The position numbers and the translations under genes are program-made. This document shows positions 33,111 through 41,598 of a stretch of 64,000 bases of DNA, piece by piece. How positions within the stretch are numbered: the stretch's first letter is position 1; each line of letters starts with the position of its first letter. The notes below the pieces were generated by a model. The model saw nothing but the letters and a program-made list of their open reading frames with translations. It ran no database searches and was not told the origin of the DNA. Source of the DNA: Lewinellaceae bacterium (GTDB lineage Bacteria > Bacteroidota > Bacteroidia > Chitinophagales > Saprospiraceae); NCBI GenBank assembly GCA_020636315.1, contig JACJYA010000014.1, forward strand, positions 62,001 through 126,000, written 5' to 3'.

Positions 33111-34253
33111 ATGAATAAAACCAAAAATATGAATACCATAGCCAAAAACAAACCAGATACCCACCAGGATACCTTTCCCATCAACGGGACGGATTACATC
33201 GAATTCTACGTCGGAAACGCCAAGCAGGCCGCCCATTATTACCAGACGGCATTCGGCTTTCAGCTCGTTGCCTACCGGGGCCCGGAAACAGGCACCCGAG
33301 AAACGGCCTCCTATGTGCTGCAGCAGGGGAAGATCCGCTTTGTGCTGACTTCCGCTCTGAGCCCGGGCCACCCCGTTTCCCAGCATGTACTCAAACACGG
33401 TGACGGAGTCAAAGTGCTGGCGCTCTGGGTCGATGACGCCAGGGATGCCTTCCGCAAAGCTGTCGAACGCGGCGCCGAGGCCGCTATGGAGCCTGAAACG
33501 CTGAAAGACAAGTACGGGGAAGTCACCGTCGCTTCCATCCGTACCTACGGAGAAACCCTCCACACCTTCGTCGAGCGCAACCATTACGAAGGGCCGTTTA
33601 TGCCGGGCTTCCAGGCCAGAGAGAGCCTTATGAAAGTGGAGCCCATCGGGTTAAAGTACGTCGATCACTGCGTCGGCAACGTAGAACTGGGGCAAATGAA
33701 CAAATGGGTGGAATTCTATCAGGAAGTGATGGGCTTCAAGCTGCTGGTCACTTTCGATGACAAGGACATTTCCACCAAATACACCGCCCTGATGAGCAAG
33801 GTGGTGTCTAACGGCAACGGCTTCATCAAATTCCCGATCAACGAGCCGGCCCAGGGGCTGAAAAAGTCCCAGATCGAAGAATACCTGGATTATTACCGGA
33901 GCGCCGGCGTACAGCATATCGCCGTAGCCACCGACGACATCATTCACACCGTGGATGAACTCCGCCGCCGGGGCGTCGAGTTTCTGTATGTGCCGGAAAC
34001 TTACTACGATACGGTGCTGGAGCGGGTCGGCGAGATCAATGAAAGCCTGCAGGAGCTCAAGCGGCTCAACATCCTGATCGACCGGGATGACGAAGGCTAC
34101 CTCCTGCAGATCTTTACCAAACCTGTCCAGGACCGGCCTACGGTCTTCTACGAGATCATACAACGCGAAGGAGCCCGCTCTTTCGGCAAAGGCAATTTCA
34201 AGGCCCTGTTTGAAGCCATCGAACGGGAACAGGAACTGAGGGGAACTTTGTAA
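33111..34253 (+). CDS. hpd: 4-hydroxyphenylpyruvate dioxygenase
   Basis: HPPD converts 4-hydroxyphenylpyruvate to homogentisate, the substrate of the neighbouring HmgA. 380 residues, with two vicinal-oxygen-chelate domains. The Fe(II) triad is H186 (YVDHCVGNVE), H269 (GVQHIAVATDDI) and E348 (VFYEIIQREG). The C-terminal gating helix (GKGNFKALFEAIEREQ) is complete. A second possible start at residue 7 exists; the first ATG at 33111 was used. It is the last gene of the marR-hmgA-hpd unit. Confidence 0.95.
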   Translation: MNKTKNMNTIAKNKPDTHQDTFPINGTDYIEFYVGNAKQAAHYYQTAFGFQLVAYRGPETGTRETASYVLQQGKIRFVLTSALSPGHPVSQHVLKHGDGVKVLALWVDDARDAFRKAVERGAEAAMEPETLKDKYGEVTVASIRTYGETLHTFVERNHYEGPFMPGFQARESLMKVEPIGLKYVDHCVGNVELGQMNKWVEFYQEVMGFKLLVTFDDKDISTKYTALMSKVVSNGNGFIKFPINEPAQGLKKSQIEEYLDYYRSAGVQHIAVATDDIIHTVDELRRRGVEFLYVPETYYDTVLERVGEINESLQELKRLNILIDRDDEGYLLQIFTKPVQDRPTVFYEIIQREGARSFGKGNFKALFEAIEREQELRGTL

Positions 34254-34263
34254 GGAATGAATG

Positions 34264-34436
34264 ATTTTGGACTTTGGACGAACTCTGGGAAAAGTCGGAA
34301 GTGCGAAGCCGGAAGTCGGAATGGAGCCAAGGATGAGCGCCAAACGCCCGTTTTCCGACTTCCGATTTCCGACTTAACGGAAGGTCTCAAAGGGCATTTC
34401 TCAGAACGTCCAAAGTCCAAAATGATTGAATGATTG
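34264..34436. repeat. Palindromic heptamer/octamer mosaic after hpd
   Basis: The outer arms are heptamer-based: ATTTTGGACTTTGGACG (34264-34280) and its exact 17-bp complement at 34407-34423. Inside are GGAAGTC-type heptamers on the left (about 34293-34321) and their complement on the right (about 34352-34376). Two AATGATTG octamers (34421-34436) finish the element, next to the stop of the minus-strand gene. Confidence 0.8.
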
Positions 34437-34437
34437 A

Positions 34438-34908
34438 TTAACACCCGGAAGTCACCAATTCCGTCACGCGCTGGCTGAGTTCATTGACGAGCTCAGCCAG
34501 TTCCGTTGGTGGGGCGCCGAACTCATAGGTTACGCGATAGACTTCGCCGCCGCGGTTGATCTCCACCCACTGGCCGCCGCCGTCGGCGCAATCGGGGCAG
34601 CCGATCGTTTCTTCAAGGCTGCGAAAGGCCTCCCAGTCCACCAGGGCCAGGATGCTCTGGAATTCCGCATCAGACAGCGTTTCGCTGCACTCGCGCTGTA
34701 CGGCGGACATAGGAGAACAAGTTTGATAAGTAGTGGCCTCGATAGCCGCTCCCGTAAAGCGGGCTTCGGTGAGGCATTCGCCAAAACACTCGCAAAAGAA
34801 AGTGCCCTGGGTGATGCGGTAAACGGTAGTATCCGCTTCCTCTTTTTCACAATGGCTGAACAGCAGCAGGCAGAGGCTGCCCGCCAGAAATGCCCGTAAA
34901 TATTTCAT
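34438..34908 (-). CDS. Predicted small lipoprotein
   Basis: 156 residues from the ATG at 34908: lipoprotein signal (FLAGSLCLLLFSHC) followed by acidic EKEEADTT, typical of Bacteroidota surface lipoproteins. The mature part is cysteine-rich (FFCECFGECL, CSPMS, RECSETL, CPDCADGG and a final Cys), suggesting disulfides. The segment RITQGTFFCECFGECLTEARF recalls the pattern of short Bacteroidota proteins with a metal-binding or DUF-type strand pair. No function can be assigned. Confidence 0.65.
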   Translation of the reverse strand: MKYLRAFLAGSLCLLLFSHCEKEEADTTVYRITQGTFFCECFGECLTEARFTGAAIEATTYQTCSPMSAVQRECSETLSDAEFQSILALVDWEAFRSLEETIGCPDCADGGGQWVEINRGGEVYRVTYEFGAPPTELAELVNELSQRVTELVTSGC

Positions 34909-35001
34909 AACTCTATATCTTTTCAGAAAGGACGGGAATTTTCCGAAAAGCGTTGGGTTAAGGAATGATTGCCGGATATTCAATCACTCATTCCTTCAAC
35001 A

Positions 35002-35496
35002 TCAACCGCTCTGCCGAAGCTGAGCCTGGTAGGTGTAGGCCCAAAGCGCCAGATGCTGCTGCTGCGCCTCCTTCTCCTCCCGGATCACTTCAGTGAGAAG
35101 CCGGTACAATGCCCTTTTTAACTGTGCCAGGCGACGGCGAAAGCCATCCATTTTCCGGTATATGCGGCGGTGTTCCGAACCGTTTTTGAGGAAAGAATGG
35201 CCTGTATTCGGGTCAGCGATACGAGCCAGCTGGCGGTGGAAAGAACGCAGCCATCCTTCGATCTCCCGGATCTCCGGGCGGATGGAACACATCAGTTGAT
35301 TAAAGGAATCCTTTAACTCTGAAGCCTGCTGCCGGGAAAGCGGGTAGGTAAGAAACCGCTTCATGGCCTTTTCCAGATATCTGACCTCGTACTTCCAGAA
35401 ATCAAGCATAGAGATCCAATCGTAATAATCCCGATGGAGTTGCTCAAAATTGAGTGGCCAGATAGCCTTGTTTACCTTTGCAATTGTCGCATTCAT
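35002..35496 (-). CDS. Hypothetical helical protein
   Basis: 164 residues, predicted almost fully helical, rich in Arg, Lys, Glu and aromatic residues (EQLHRDYYDWISMLDFWKYE, MKRFLTYPLSRQQASELK). There is no signal peptide, membrane helix or known motif. The repeated 'x-x-R-x-L-x-x-x-L' spacing suggests an antiparallel helical bundle. It lies 93 bp upstream of the lipoprotein gene on the same strand. I do not recognise a family. Confidence 0.6.
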   Translation of the reverse strand: MNATIAKVNKAIWPLNFEQLHRDYYDWISMLDFWKYEVRYLEKAMKRFLTYPLSRQQASELKDSFNQLMCSIRPEIREIEGWLRSFHRQLARIADPNTGHSFLKNGSEHRRIYRKMDGFRRRLAQLKRALYRLLTEVIREEKEAQQQHLALWAYTYQAQLRQSG

Positions 35497-35944
35497 AGCT
35501 TGGGATCTTTGGGTTCAACCTTTAAGACTCTGCCTTTTTCCCGTAACCCGGGCAAATGACACGGGGTTTCAAGATGTCGCAACATTGAAAAGAACACATC
35601 GGCTTACCGCCGTAATATATCGAAGAATTGCTGCCACAACAAAACCGAAAAGCAGCCTGAAGGGGCACTCGCCTGGCCAAAAAAACGATGGTGGCGAGAA
35701 GCCGGCAAGAAAAACCGACAGAAAGAAAAGAAGGCGGAATCCGCCTTTGCGCAAATAAATATAAGAGGATATTCGAAAAAAAGAAATATCTGAAATGGGA
35801 TTTTTTATTGCCTGTCCTCTTTCTTACCAAACTCACGGGGGCTCTGCTCTTCCCTTCAGTTATGTTAAAACAATGAGCACCAGGCTAATAGTTCAATATT
35901 TCTGATGATTAAGGCGTAATTTGTGGAGGCCCAAAATCACTTTC
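35497..35944. other. Intergenic region, little recognised
   Basis: This 448-bp gap separates divergent genes. It contains a short hairpin AAGGCGG/CCGCCTT (35731-35747) that on the minus strand is followed by a T-rich run, but no minus-strand gene ends there. Open frames on both strands (for example 35522-35836 on the minus strand) lack protein-like composition. Confidence 0.4.
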
Positions 35945-37126
35945 ATGCCACTTTCCGAAAAAGCAGCTGCAAACATCCTCCGGCTTCTGAACACCGGCGA
36001 GGACCGCAACAGCGCCCTGGCATTTCGCCTGCTGAGCAGCCAGGGAGCCGTCGATGATTTTCTGCTGAGCCTTTGCGGCCATTTTATGGTGGCCCGGGGA
36101 GCGGGCCGGCTTGCCTTGCGGAAATGCCTCCGGAGCCTGTTGCGCATTGCCGGTAAGGAACGGGGTTGTACTTCTGCACAACAAAACAACCTGATGTGGC
36201 TGCTCAATTATGACCCGGATCAGGAGAAGGCCGATCCGGAGCGGTTTCTTTCCACGGTGGAGGCCACCTTCATTCTGGATGTTCTGCCCCTTGCCCGCTA
36301 TATCTATGCTCAAAGTGGCCGCTGCGCCCGTTTCCTATTACATCGCAGCCACAGGGAAGGAAGAACGGCTTTGCTGGAAAGCAGGATATTTAACGGGCCA
36401 TACGGCAGGGCACTTGACCTCAGCCGGCTGCAACTCTTCCACCTGCCGGATGAGGCCCGGCAATTCACCAACCTGGAAGGCCTGGATCTCAGCCACAATA
36501 ACCTGAATATTTCCGATGTTTTCTTCCTCCGGGGTTTCCGGCCCCTCCGCTTTCTCAACCTTTCTCACAATAAACTGGAACATATCCCTGATGGGGTGCC
36601 TCTGCTATCCTGCCTGGAAGAGGTGGACCTTCGGGGGAACCCTATTGAACTGTCTCTTTTCGAATACCTCCGGCATCCGTTAAAGGACAAACTAAAAGTT
36701 AACCTCAGCCTGGAAAAGGGGTTTACCCTGAGCCAGTTTAACCCTCTTGATATTGCCTGCCTCCTTAAGAACTGGGCAACCCCAACCGGCCGGGGGCAGT
36801 TGCTCAACCTCGCCGGCAAAGAGATTCGCTCCGTTCCCGACGCCGTACTTCAGTATTCTGAACTGAAGTACATCGACCTTCGGGAAAACCCCATCAGTTT
36901 CCTCCCCTCCTGGTTGCTAAGGATGCCCCAACTCTGCGAGATCTACTGCGATAAGGGCGTGGAATATAATCCTGCTTTCCTCCGCGATGGCCTTACCGTT
37001 TTCCGGGAGAAGGAAAAAGACCCCCCAAAGCCCGATAGGGGGCCGCAGCCCTGGCTACCCAACCTGAAAGGCTTTGCCGGCAGCCTGCCCATCAGCCTGT
37101 CCGTAGATAAACTTATTGAGGAATAA
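35945..37126 (+). CDS. Leucine-rich-repeat protein
   Basis: 393 residues from the ATG at 35945. Residues about 150-345 carry LRRs of the LxxLxLxxNxL type (LDLSRLQLFHLPDEA, LEGLDLSHNNLN, LRFLNLSHNKLEHIP, LEEVDLRGNPIE, LKYIDLRENPISFLP). An N-terminal helical domain (1-140) precedes them. There is no signal peptide, so it is probably cytoplasmic and acts in protein binding; the LRRs are similar to those of bacterial proteins that also carry a GTPase, but no GTPase domain is present here. The following small gene at 37219 may be co-transcribed. Confidence 0.75.
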   Translation: MPLSEKAAANILRLLNTGEDRNSALAFRLLSSQGAVDDFLLSLCGHFMVARGAGRLALRKCLRSLLRIAGKERGCTSAQQNNLMWLLNYDPDQEKADPERFLSTVEATFILDVLPLARYIYAQSGRCARFLLHRSHREGRTALLESRIFNGPYGRALDLSRLQLFHLPDEARQFTNLEGLDLSHNNLNISDVFFLRGFRPLRFLNLSHNKLEHIPDGVPLLSCLEEVDLRGNPIELSLFEYLRHPLKDKLKVNLSLEKGFTLSQFNPLDIACLLKNWATPTGRGQLLNLAGKEIRSVPDAVLQYSELKYIDLRENPISFLPSWLLRMPQLCEIYCDKGVEYNPAFLRDGLTVFREKEKDPPKPDRGPQPWLPNLKGFAGSLPISLSVDKLIEE

Positions 37127-37218
37127 CCTGCAGGCCACCTCCCAGAGGCCTTTGGAAACCTCCGTTTGGAAAAATCCATAGCAATAATTACTTTGCAGGC
37201 CTGAATCCAAGACTTTTT

Positions 37219-37554
37219 ATGAGCAAAGACAACCTGGCCGCTACCGCCGAGCTGATCGCCCGGGATTTTGAACTGGAAACACAGGAGCAAACTCTTACGG
37301 AGGAAGAATTGCTGCACCTGCTCTCAGGTGTCGTTGCCGAGATGATCGAGCACCGACTGGAATTTCTCCTCAGCCTTATGTACCGCCTCGATATCGACGA
37401 AAAGAAGGTCCATTTTGCTCTTTCTCCCTACAGCGAAGAACCGGCGAACATCGCCCTGTCCAGGCTCATCCTGGAACGCCAGAAACAAAGGGCGTTTACC
37501 AAACAACATTATAAACAGGAAGACCTCGGAGACCTGGGTGGGCTGGAGTTGTAG
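37219..37554 (+). CDS. Conserved hypothetical small helical protein
   Basis: 111 residues, acidic and helical (TEEELLHLLSGVVAEMIEHR, EFLLSLMYRLDIDEKKVHFA). There is no known motif. The pattern 'MYRLDIDE.K...AL', followed by a conserved RLILERQKQR segment, suggests a genuine protein of a widespread Bacteroidota type that may associate with cell-division or envelope proteins, but I cannot assign it. It lies 92 bp after the LRR gene. An octamer array (37558-37589) starts 4 bp after its stop. Confidence 0.6.
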   Translation: MSKDNLAATAELIARDFELETQEQTLTEEELLHLLSGVVAEMIEHRLEFLLSLMYRLDIDEKKVHFALSPYSEEPANIALSRLILERQKQRAFTKQHYKQEDLGDLGGLEL

Positions 37555-37557
37555 CAG

Positions 37558-37589
37558 GTGTAAAGGTGTAAGAGTGGAAAAGTGGAAAG
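37558..37589. repeat. Octamer array GTGNAAAN type
   Basis: Four in-phase 8-bp units: GTGTAAAG, GTGTAAGA, GTGGAAAA, GTGGAAAG. It starts 4 bp after the stop of the gene ending at 37554. Confidence 0.75.
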
Positions 37590-37669
37590 GATCTGAGTTC
37601 CTCGTTGCCCTGGAAACCAGCGGGTTAGCATAACGCGGACACACACTTATTTGAACTATCCCGCCTCAA

Positions 37670-37733
37670 CAATAAAGCAATTTAACAATATAACCATCTA
37701 ACAATCAAGCAATCCAACAATCCAACAATCCAA
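37670..37733. repeat. Eight octamers upstream of the monooxygenase
   Basis: Eight in-phase units: CAATAAAG, CAATTTAA, CAATATAA, CCATCTAA, CAATCAAG and three CAATCCAA. The array ends 7 bp before the ATG at 37741, thus occupying the place where the promoter and leader should be. Confidence 0.85.
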
Positions 37734-37740
37734 AACGCAC

Positions 37741-39060
37741 ATGGCAGCAAATTCCACCTCCCCCAGCGTATGCGTCATCGGCGCGGGTTGCTCCGGGTTG
37801 ACATCAATCAAGAACCTGGTGCAGGCAGGCGTTCAGAATGTCGTTTGTTTTGAGAAAAACGATCAGGTAGGCGGTAACTGGGTCTTCACAGCAGGTGAGT
37901 CTCATTCCAGTGTTTGCGAGACCACCCACATCATTTCCTCCCGGCCGATGTCTGAATTTCTGGATTTTCCAATGCCGGCGCATTACCCTGATTATCCCTC
38001 CCATGCTCAGGTTCTTGCCTATTTTCAGAATTACGCTCATCATTTCGGACTGGAAAAGTATATCCGGTTTAATGCAACAATTGCAAAGGCAGAGGAAACG
38101 GCCGATAAGAAATGGCGCATCACTCTGGATAACGGCGAGGAACACCAATTCGATTACCTGTTCACGGCCAACGGCCACCACTCTGTGCCCCGCTGGCCGG
38201 AAATCCCGGGGGAGTTCGCCGGCGAGCTTCTGCATTCGCACACCTACAAAACCAACGCCCCATTTGCCGGCAGGCGGGTGCTGATCATTGGCGCCGGCAA
38301 CTCGGGCTGTGACTGTGCGGTGGAGATCAGCCGGGTGGCGCGGCACGTAGCCATCAGCATGCGCCGGCCCTACTATATCATTCCCAAGTTCATGATGGGC
38401 AAGCCCACGGATACCTACAATAAACTCCTTTCCCGCCTGCCCCACTTCGTCCGTCAGCCGCTGCAGAAACTAAGCCTCCGCCTGCAGGTGGGCGACTACC
38501 GGGACTACGGCCTGGAACAGCCGGATTACCCCATTACCCGGTGTCATCCCACGCTTAACTCAGAACTGCTCTACCGCATTCGTCACGGCAAAGTCCATCC
38601 CCGGAGGGGCATCGAACGATTCGAAGGGGAAAAGGTGCACTTCGAGGGAGGCAGGGTGGAAAAGTACGATGTTGTGATCGCCGCCACCGGCTACAAGATC
38701 GCCTTTCCTTTTTTCGACAAAAGTTTTATCGATTTTGAAGAGGCAGAACGCATTCCTCTCTATTTGCGCATGATCCACCCGGGCCACCCCACCCTGTTCT
38801 TTATTGGACTGACCCAACCCCAGGGCTGCATCTGGCCTTTATCGGACCTTCAGGCCAAGCTGGCAGCCAACCACGTAGCAGGCCGTTGGCCCATACCGAA
38901 AAACGTCGGAAAACTGGCGGATGAAGAATGCAGAGAGATTGAAAAGGACTTCCTCCACACCAAACGGCACAGCCTGGAGGTGCATTTTCACCCCTTCTTC
39001 AATAAGATCCAGCAGCAAATACCTAAAGAGGCGCCGGAGTGGGGGGGTATGAATTCGTGA
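37741..39060 (+). CDS. Flavin-containing monooxygenase
   Basis: 439 residues. FAD-binding GAGCSG (14-19) and NADPH-binding GAGNSG (184-189) Rossmann motifs flank a variant of the FMO signature, FAGELLHSHTY (159-169), which replaces the F-x-G-x3-H-x3-F pattern by a final Tyr. EVGGNW-like DQVGGNWVF and the C-terminal ATGY follow the class B scheme. Such enzymes oxygenate N, S or ketone groups on soft substrates; the substrate here cannot be read. It stands alone between two octamer arrays. Confidence 0.9.
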   Translation: MAANSTSPSVCVIGAGCSGLTSIKNLVQAGVQNVVCFEKNDQVGGNWVFTAGESHSSVCETTHIISSRPMSEFLDFPMPAHYPDYPSHAQVLAYFQNYAHHFGLEKYIRFNATIAKAEETADKKWRITLDNGEEHQFDYLFTANGHHSVPRWPEIPGEFAGELLHSHTYKTNAPFAGRRVLIIGAGNSGCDCAVEISRVARHVAISMRRPYYIIPKFMMGKPTDTYNKLLSRLPHFVRQPLQKLSLRLQVGDYRDYGLEQPDYPITRCHPTLNSELLYRIRHGKVHPRRGIERFEGEKVHFEGGRVEKYDVVIAATGYKIAFPFFDKSFIDFEEAERIPLYLRMIHPGHPTLFFIGLTQPQGCIWPLSDLQAKLAANHVAGRWPIPKNVGKLADEECREIEKDFLHTKRHSLEVHFHPFFNKIQQQIPKEAPEWGGMNS

Positions 39061-39142
39061 TTCGTTGAGCCGTAACTGGTAATTCGGGCTTCGTAACTCC
39101 CGGGTTTAGCGATCCTGCGATTTAACGACTCCACGATTTACA
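39058..39142. repeat. Octamer array spanning two stop codons
   Basis: Ten or so 8-bp units of a TTNNCGAT-like word (TTAGCGAT, CCTGCGAT, TTAACGAC, TCCACGAT are the clearest; the first part is more degenerate). It begins in the stop codon of the monooxygenase and runs into the stop codon of the convergent gene at 39138. Confidence 0.6.
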
Positions 39143-40430
39143 AGTCCCTTTCAGGTTCTCTGCCTCCGAACAGTTCTGCCTGGTATTCTTTCAACACGCC
39201 CCACTCGCCATTAGCGGCCAGGCGGGCCTGGGCCGGCCAGGTGGACGGGTCATGGATGCGGTAGGTAGGCCCGGCAGATTCGAGGACATCGCGTAACAAT
39301 TCCACCTCGGCTTCAGCCAGGGCAGCCCAGTTGCCGATGCCGGCTGATTTCAGCAGCTCTTCGATCTTGGGGCCGATACCTTCGATGATCTTGAGATCTT
39401 CGGGGTCGTTGGCAAGGGCGCCGGGCTTACCCTGAAAGGCTTCGGGATTTTCCTGTTTTTTAAGGGCCAGGCGGGCAGCTTGTTCCACCCAGTTATCGCG
39501 TTCTATGCGGCCTTCAAAGTACTGAATGGCCTCTGTAACCTCCCGGATGCGGGCGGAGTCCCAACCGGCAATTTCATCAAAGGTAAATACACCGATCTCA
39601 TTGAGTTTCTTTTGCAGGAAGGGGCCTATCCCTTCGATAAGTGAAAGGTCATCTTTTTCCACCTGTTCATTGCTCTGGCCGACCTTGTCCTGAATAAAGG
39701 GCTTTTCCGTTTTAACCACTACTTCCGGTTCTTCATCTACTACTCCGGCATCGGGCAGCCCCGGCTCCGGATGAACGCTTCTGGGCTCGGCGGGGTATTC
39801 CTCTTTTTCCAACGGCGGAGCAGCGGCGGTTATCAGGCCACCACTTTTCAGCTCTTCCAGCGCCTCCCGCAGGAGCACATTCTCACCCGCCAGCTTTTCC
39901 AGCTTCTCTTCCACGGCGTCCAGGCGCTGGCGGGTAGCGTTGTAGGTACTTTGCATCCGTGCGATGTTCTCGACGCCTTCATCTTCTGTTTCCAGGGTTT
40001 CCGACAGTTGCTTGTTCCTTTCCTGCAGGCCGACGATTGTATTGTTCAGCTCTTCTATGGTAGCCTCGTAGGATTTGTCGGCCGACTGAAGCTCATCGAT
40101 CCTGCGGTTGAGGTTGAAGATCTCTTTGTGCAGGGCGGCCTTTTCCTCTTCGATGCGTTCGGCGCGGGCTTCTGCCTCCTGTTGGGCGAAGCCTGCCTTT
40201 TTGAGGTCGGCATCCTTGAGGCCCAGCTGTTCTTCCAACGCCTCAACCTGGGCACGAAGATCTGCTGATTCTCTTTCTCTCTCCTTCAGCTCCCGCCTCA
40301 ATTGGATCACCCGGCGGCTTCGAAGGATGTACCCCAGCAACAGGCCGAAGAGAAAAGCGATCAGCATAATGAACAGGATGGCGTAGCTGTCTTGCGTATT
40401 GAACTGGTCGAAGAGTTTGCTAAAGTCCAT
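39138..40430 (-). CDS. Membrane-anchored coiled-coil protein with two HhH-like domains
   Basis: 430 residues. One membrane helix (AILFIMLIAFLFGLLLGYIL, residues 18-37) is followed by a long coiled coil (about 40-200) and, after a Pro/Glu linker, two helix-hairpin-helix-like domains: DLSLIEGIGPFLQKKLNEIG and DLKIIEGIGPKIEELLKSAG. This 'EGIGPK' domain is common at the C-terminus of Bacteroidota and other membrane or DNA-associated proteins. It lies 60 bp downstream of the OmpA-type gene. A scaffold linking envelope and cytoplasm is a guess from architecture. Confidence 0.75.
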   Translation of the reverse strand: MDFSKLFDQFNTQDSYAILFIMLIAFLFGLLLGYILRSRRVIQLRRELKERERESADLRAQVEALEEQLGLKDADLKKAGFAQQEAEARAERIEEEKAALHKEIFNLNRRIDELQSADKSYEATIEELNNTIVGLQERNKQLSETLETEDEGVENIARMQSTYNATRQRLDAVEEKLEKLAGENVLLREALEELKSGGLITAAAPPLEKEEYPAEPRSVHPEPGLPDAGVVDEEPEVVVKTEKPFIQDKVGQSNEQVEKDDLSLIEGIGPFLQKKLNEIGVFTFDEIAGWDSARIREVTEAIQYFEGRIERDNWVEQAARLALKKQENPEAFQGKPGALANDPEDLKIIEGIGPKIEELLKSAGIGNWAALAEAEVELLRDVLESAGPTYRIHDPSTWPAQARLAANGEWGVLKEYQAELFGGREPERDL

Positions 40431-40490
40431 GGTTGGTATGATGAGTGAAAAAATGTTTATTAATCCTCAAAGGAGGAAACCATAAGAGGG

Positions 40491-41441
40491 CTAATTCAAA
40501 TCGCTTGCATCCTCCAGCACTTTTTCGTTGCCCTGGAGTTCCTTATTCCATTCTTCTTCGGTGGTTAGAATGAAATTTACCCGGCGGTTCTTCTGGCGCC
40601 CTTCCGGGTTGTCGGACCCATCCGGGTTGGTATTGGGCGCCACCGGGCGTTCCTCACCCTGTGACTCCACGACGATCCTGGCCTCCACACCCAGTTCCCG
40701 GAAATAATCGCGGGCGCTCTGCGCCCGGCGCATGCCCAGGTCGAGGTTGTAATCCGCCGATGCAATGCTGTCTGTATGCCCAACTATGCGCAGGAGTGCT
40801 TTGGGATTGAGGCTGAGGTAGGTTTTTACGGAATCGGCATAAAGCTTGAAGGGTTCGCCGGGCTTGAACACATCGGAGTTGTATTCGAAGTTGGCGTCGG
40901 AGAAGGTCATGTTCCTGAAAGTGAAAACAACCTTTTCAAAATCACTGGGTATATTGTTCGGGTCATAAAGATTGAAAAGCAGAGGTTCCCTCAACGCATC
41001 ATCTTCACTCAGTCCATGATCAAGAGAAATGCGGTTCTGTTCGACCCCACGCCTCATCAGCAATTTTCGGGCCTGGTCGGCACGCGCCAGCCCTATGTTC
41101 TCAAAGAAGCCGGGTGCTATACCTTTCTCGCTTTCCCGGTAAAAAGCGGTGATGGTCATATTCCGGCCCGGGCGAGCCTTAAGGATGGCCGCCACCGTGT
41201 CCAGAAAAGCCTGATTATTATCGTTGAGCCTGGGCTGAATGGCCGCCGAATCGAAGGCAAACTGGTCGTATCCCTGCACGATGGCAGAATCTCCTTCCGT
41301 CAGCTCCAGCGTTTTAAGCCGGATATCTTCCACCTGCTGCCCCTCACCGCAAAGCTGCCGAATCTGACAGACGAAATACCATCGGGCGATCAGAACATAA
41401 ACGAAGAATAAAAGGAAAACGAGGAGGGAAAGAAACCTCAT
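40491..41441 (-). CDS. OmpA-family protein
   Basis: 316 residues. A membrane helix (FLSLLVFLLFFVYVLIARWY) is followed by an OmpA-like domain at about 60-150 (FAFDSAAIQPRL, then NMTITAFYRESE) and a second, more typical one at about 175-290 (YNSDVFKPGEPFKLYADSVK, LLRIVGHTDSIAS, RAQSARDYFRELG, ESQGEERPVAPN, KNRRVNFIL). OmpA C-terminal domains bind peptidoglycan. Two successive OmpA domains in one anchored protein are unusual but known in Bacteroidota. The neighbouring HhH protein is co-oriented. Confidence 0.85.
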   Translation of the reverse strand: MRFLSLLVFLLFFVYVLIARWYFVCQIRQLCGEGQQVEDIRLKTLELTEGDSAIVQGYDQFAFDSAAIQPRLNDNNQAFLDTVAAILKARPGRNMTITAFYRESEKGIAPGFFENIGLARADQARKLLMRRGVEQNRISLDHGLSEDDALREPLLFNLYDPNNIPSDFEKVVFTFRNMTFSDANFEYNSDVFKPGEPFKLYADSVKTYLSLNPKALLRIVGHTDSIASADYNLDLGMRRAQSARDYFRELGVEARIVVESQGEERPVAPNTNPDGSDNPEGRQKNRRVNFILTTEEEWNKELQGNEKVLEDASDLN

Positions 41442-41519
41442 ATATTTCAGGTGTTGGTTCTTAACTTCCTAAATGTAGTTAATATTGCGGTTTTTTCAAT
41501 GGGGCAACTGTTAATTCGA

Positions 41520-41559
41520 TCATTCAATCATTGAATCCTCCAGTCATTCAGTCCTTTGA
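41520..41559. repeat. Octamer array TCATTCAA type
   Basis: Five in-phase units: TCATTCAA, TCATTGAA, TCCTCCAG, TCATTCAG, TCCTTTGA. It lies between the OmpA gene and the 3' end of the TolC gene. Confidence 0.7.
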
Positions 41560-41598
41560 GAGGGTTTCCGGAGTGCCCTCACCTTTGCACTTCCCCCA

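Noticed and set aside
35522..35836. Minus-strand ORF of about 105 codons
   Set aside because: No protein-like composition, no conserved pattern; overlaps a non-coding gap.
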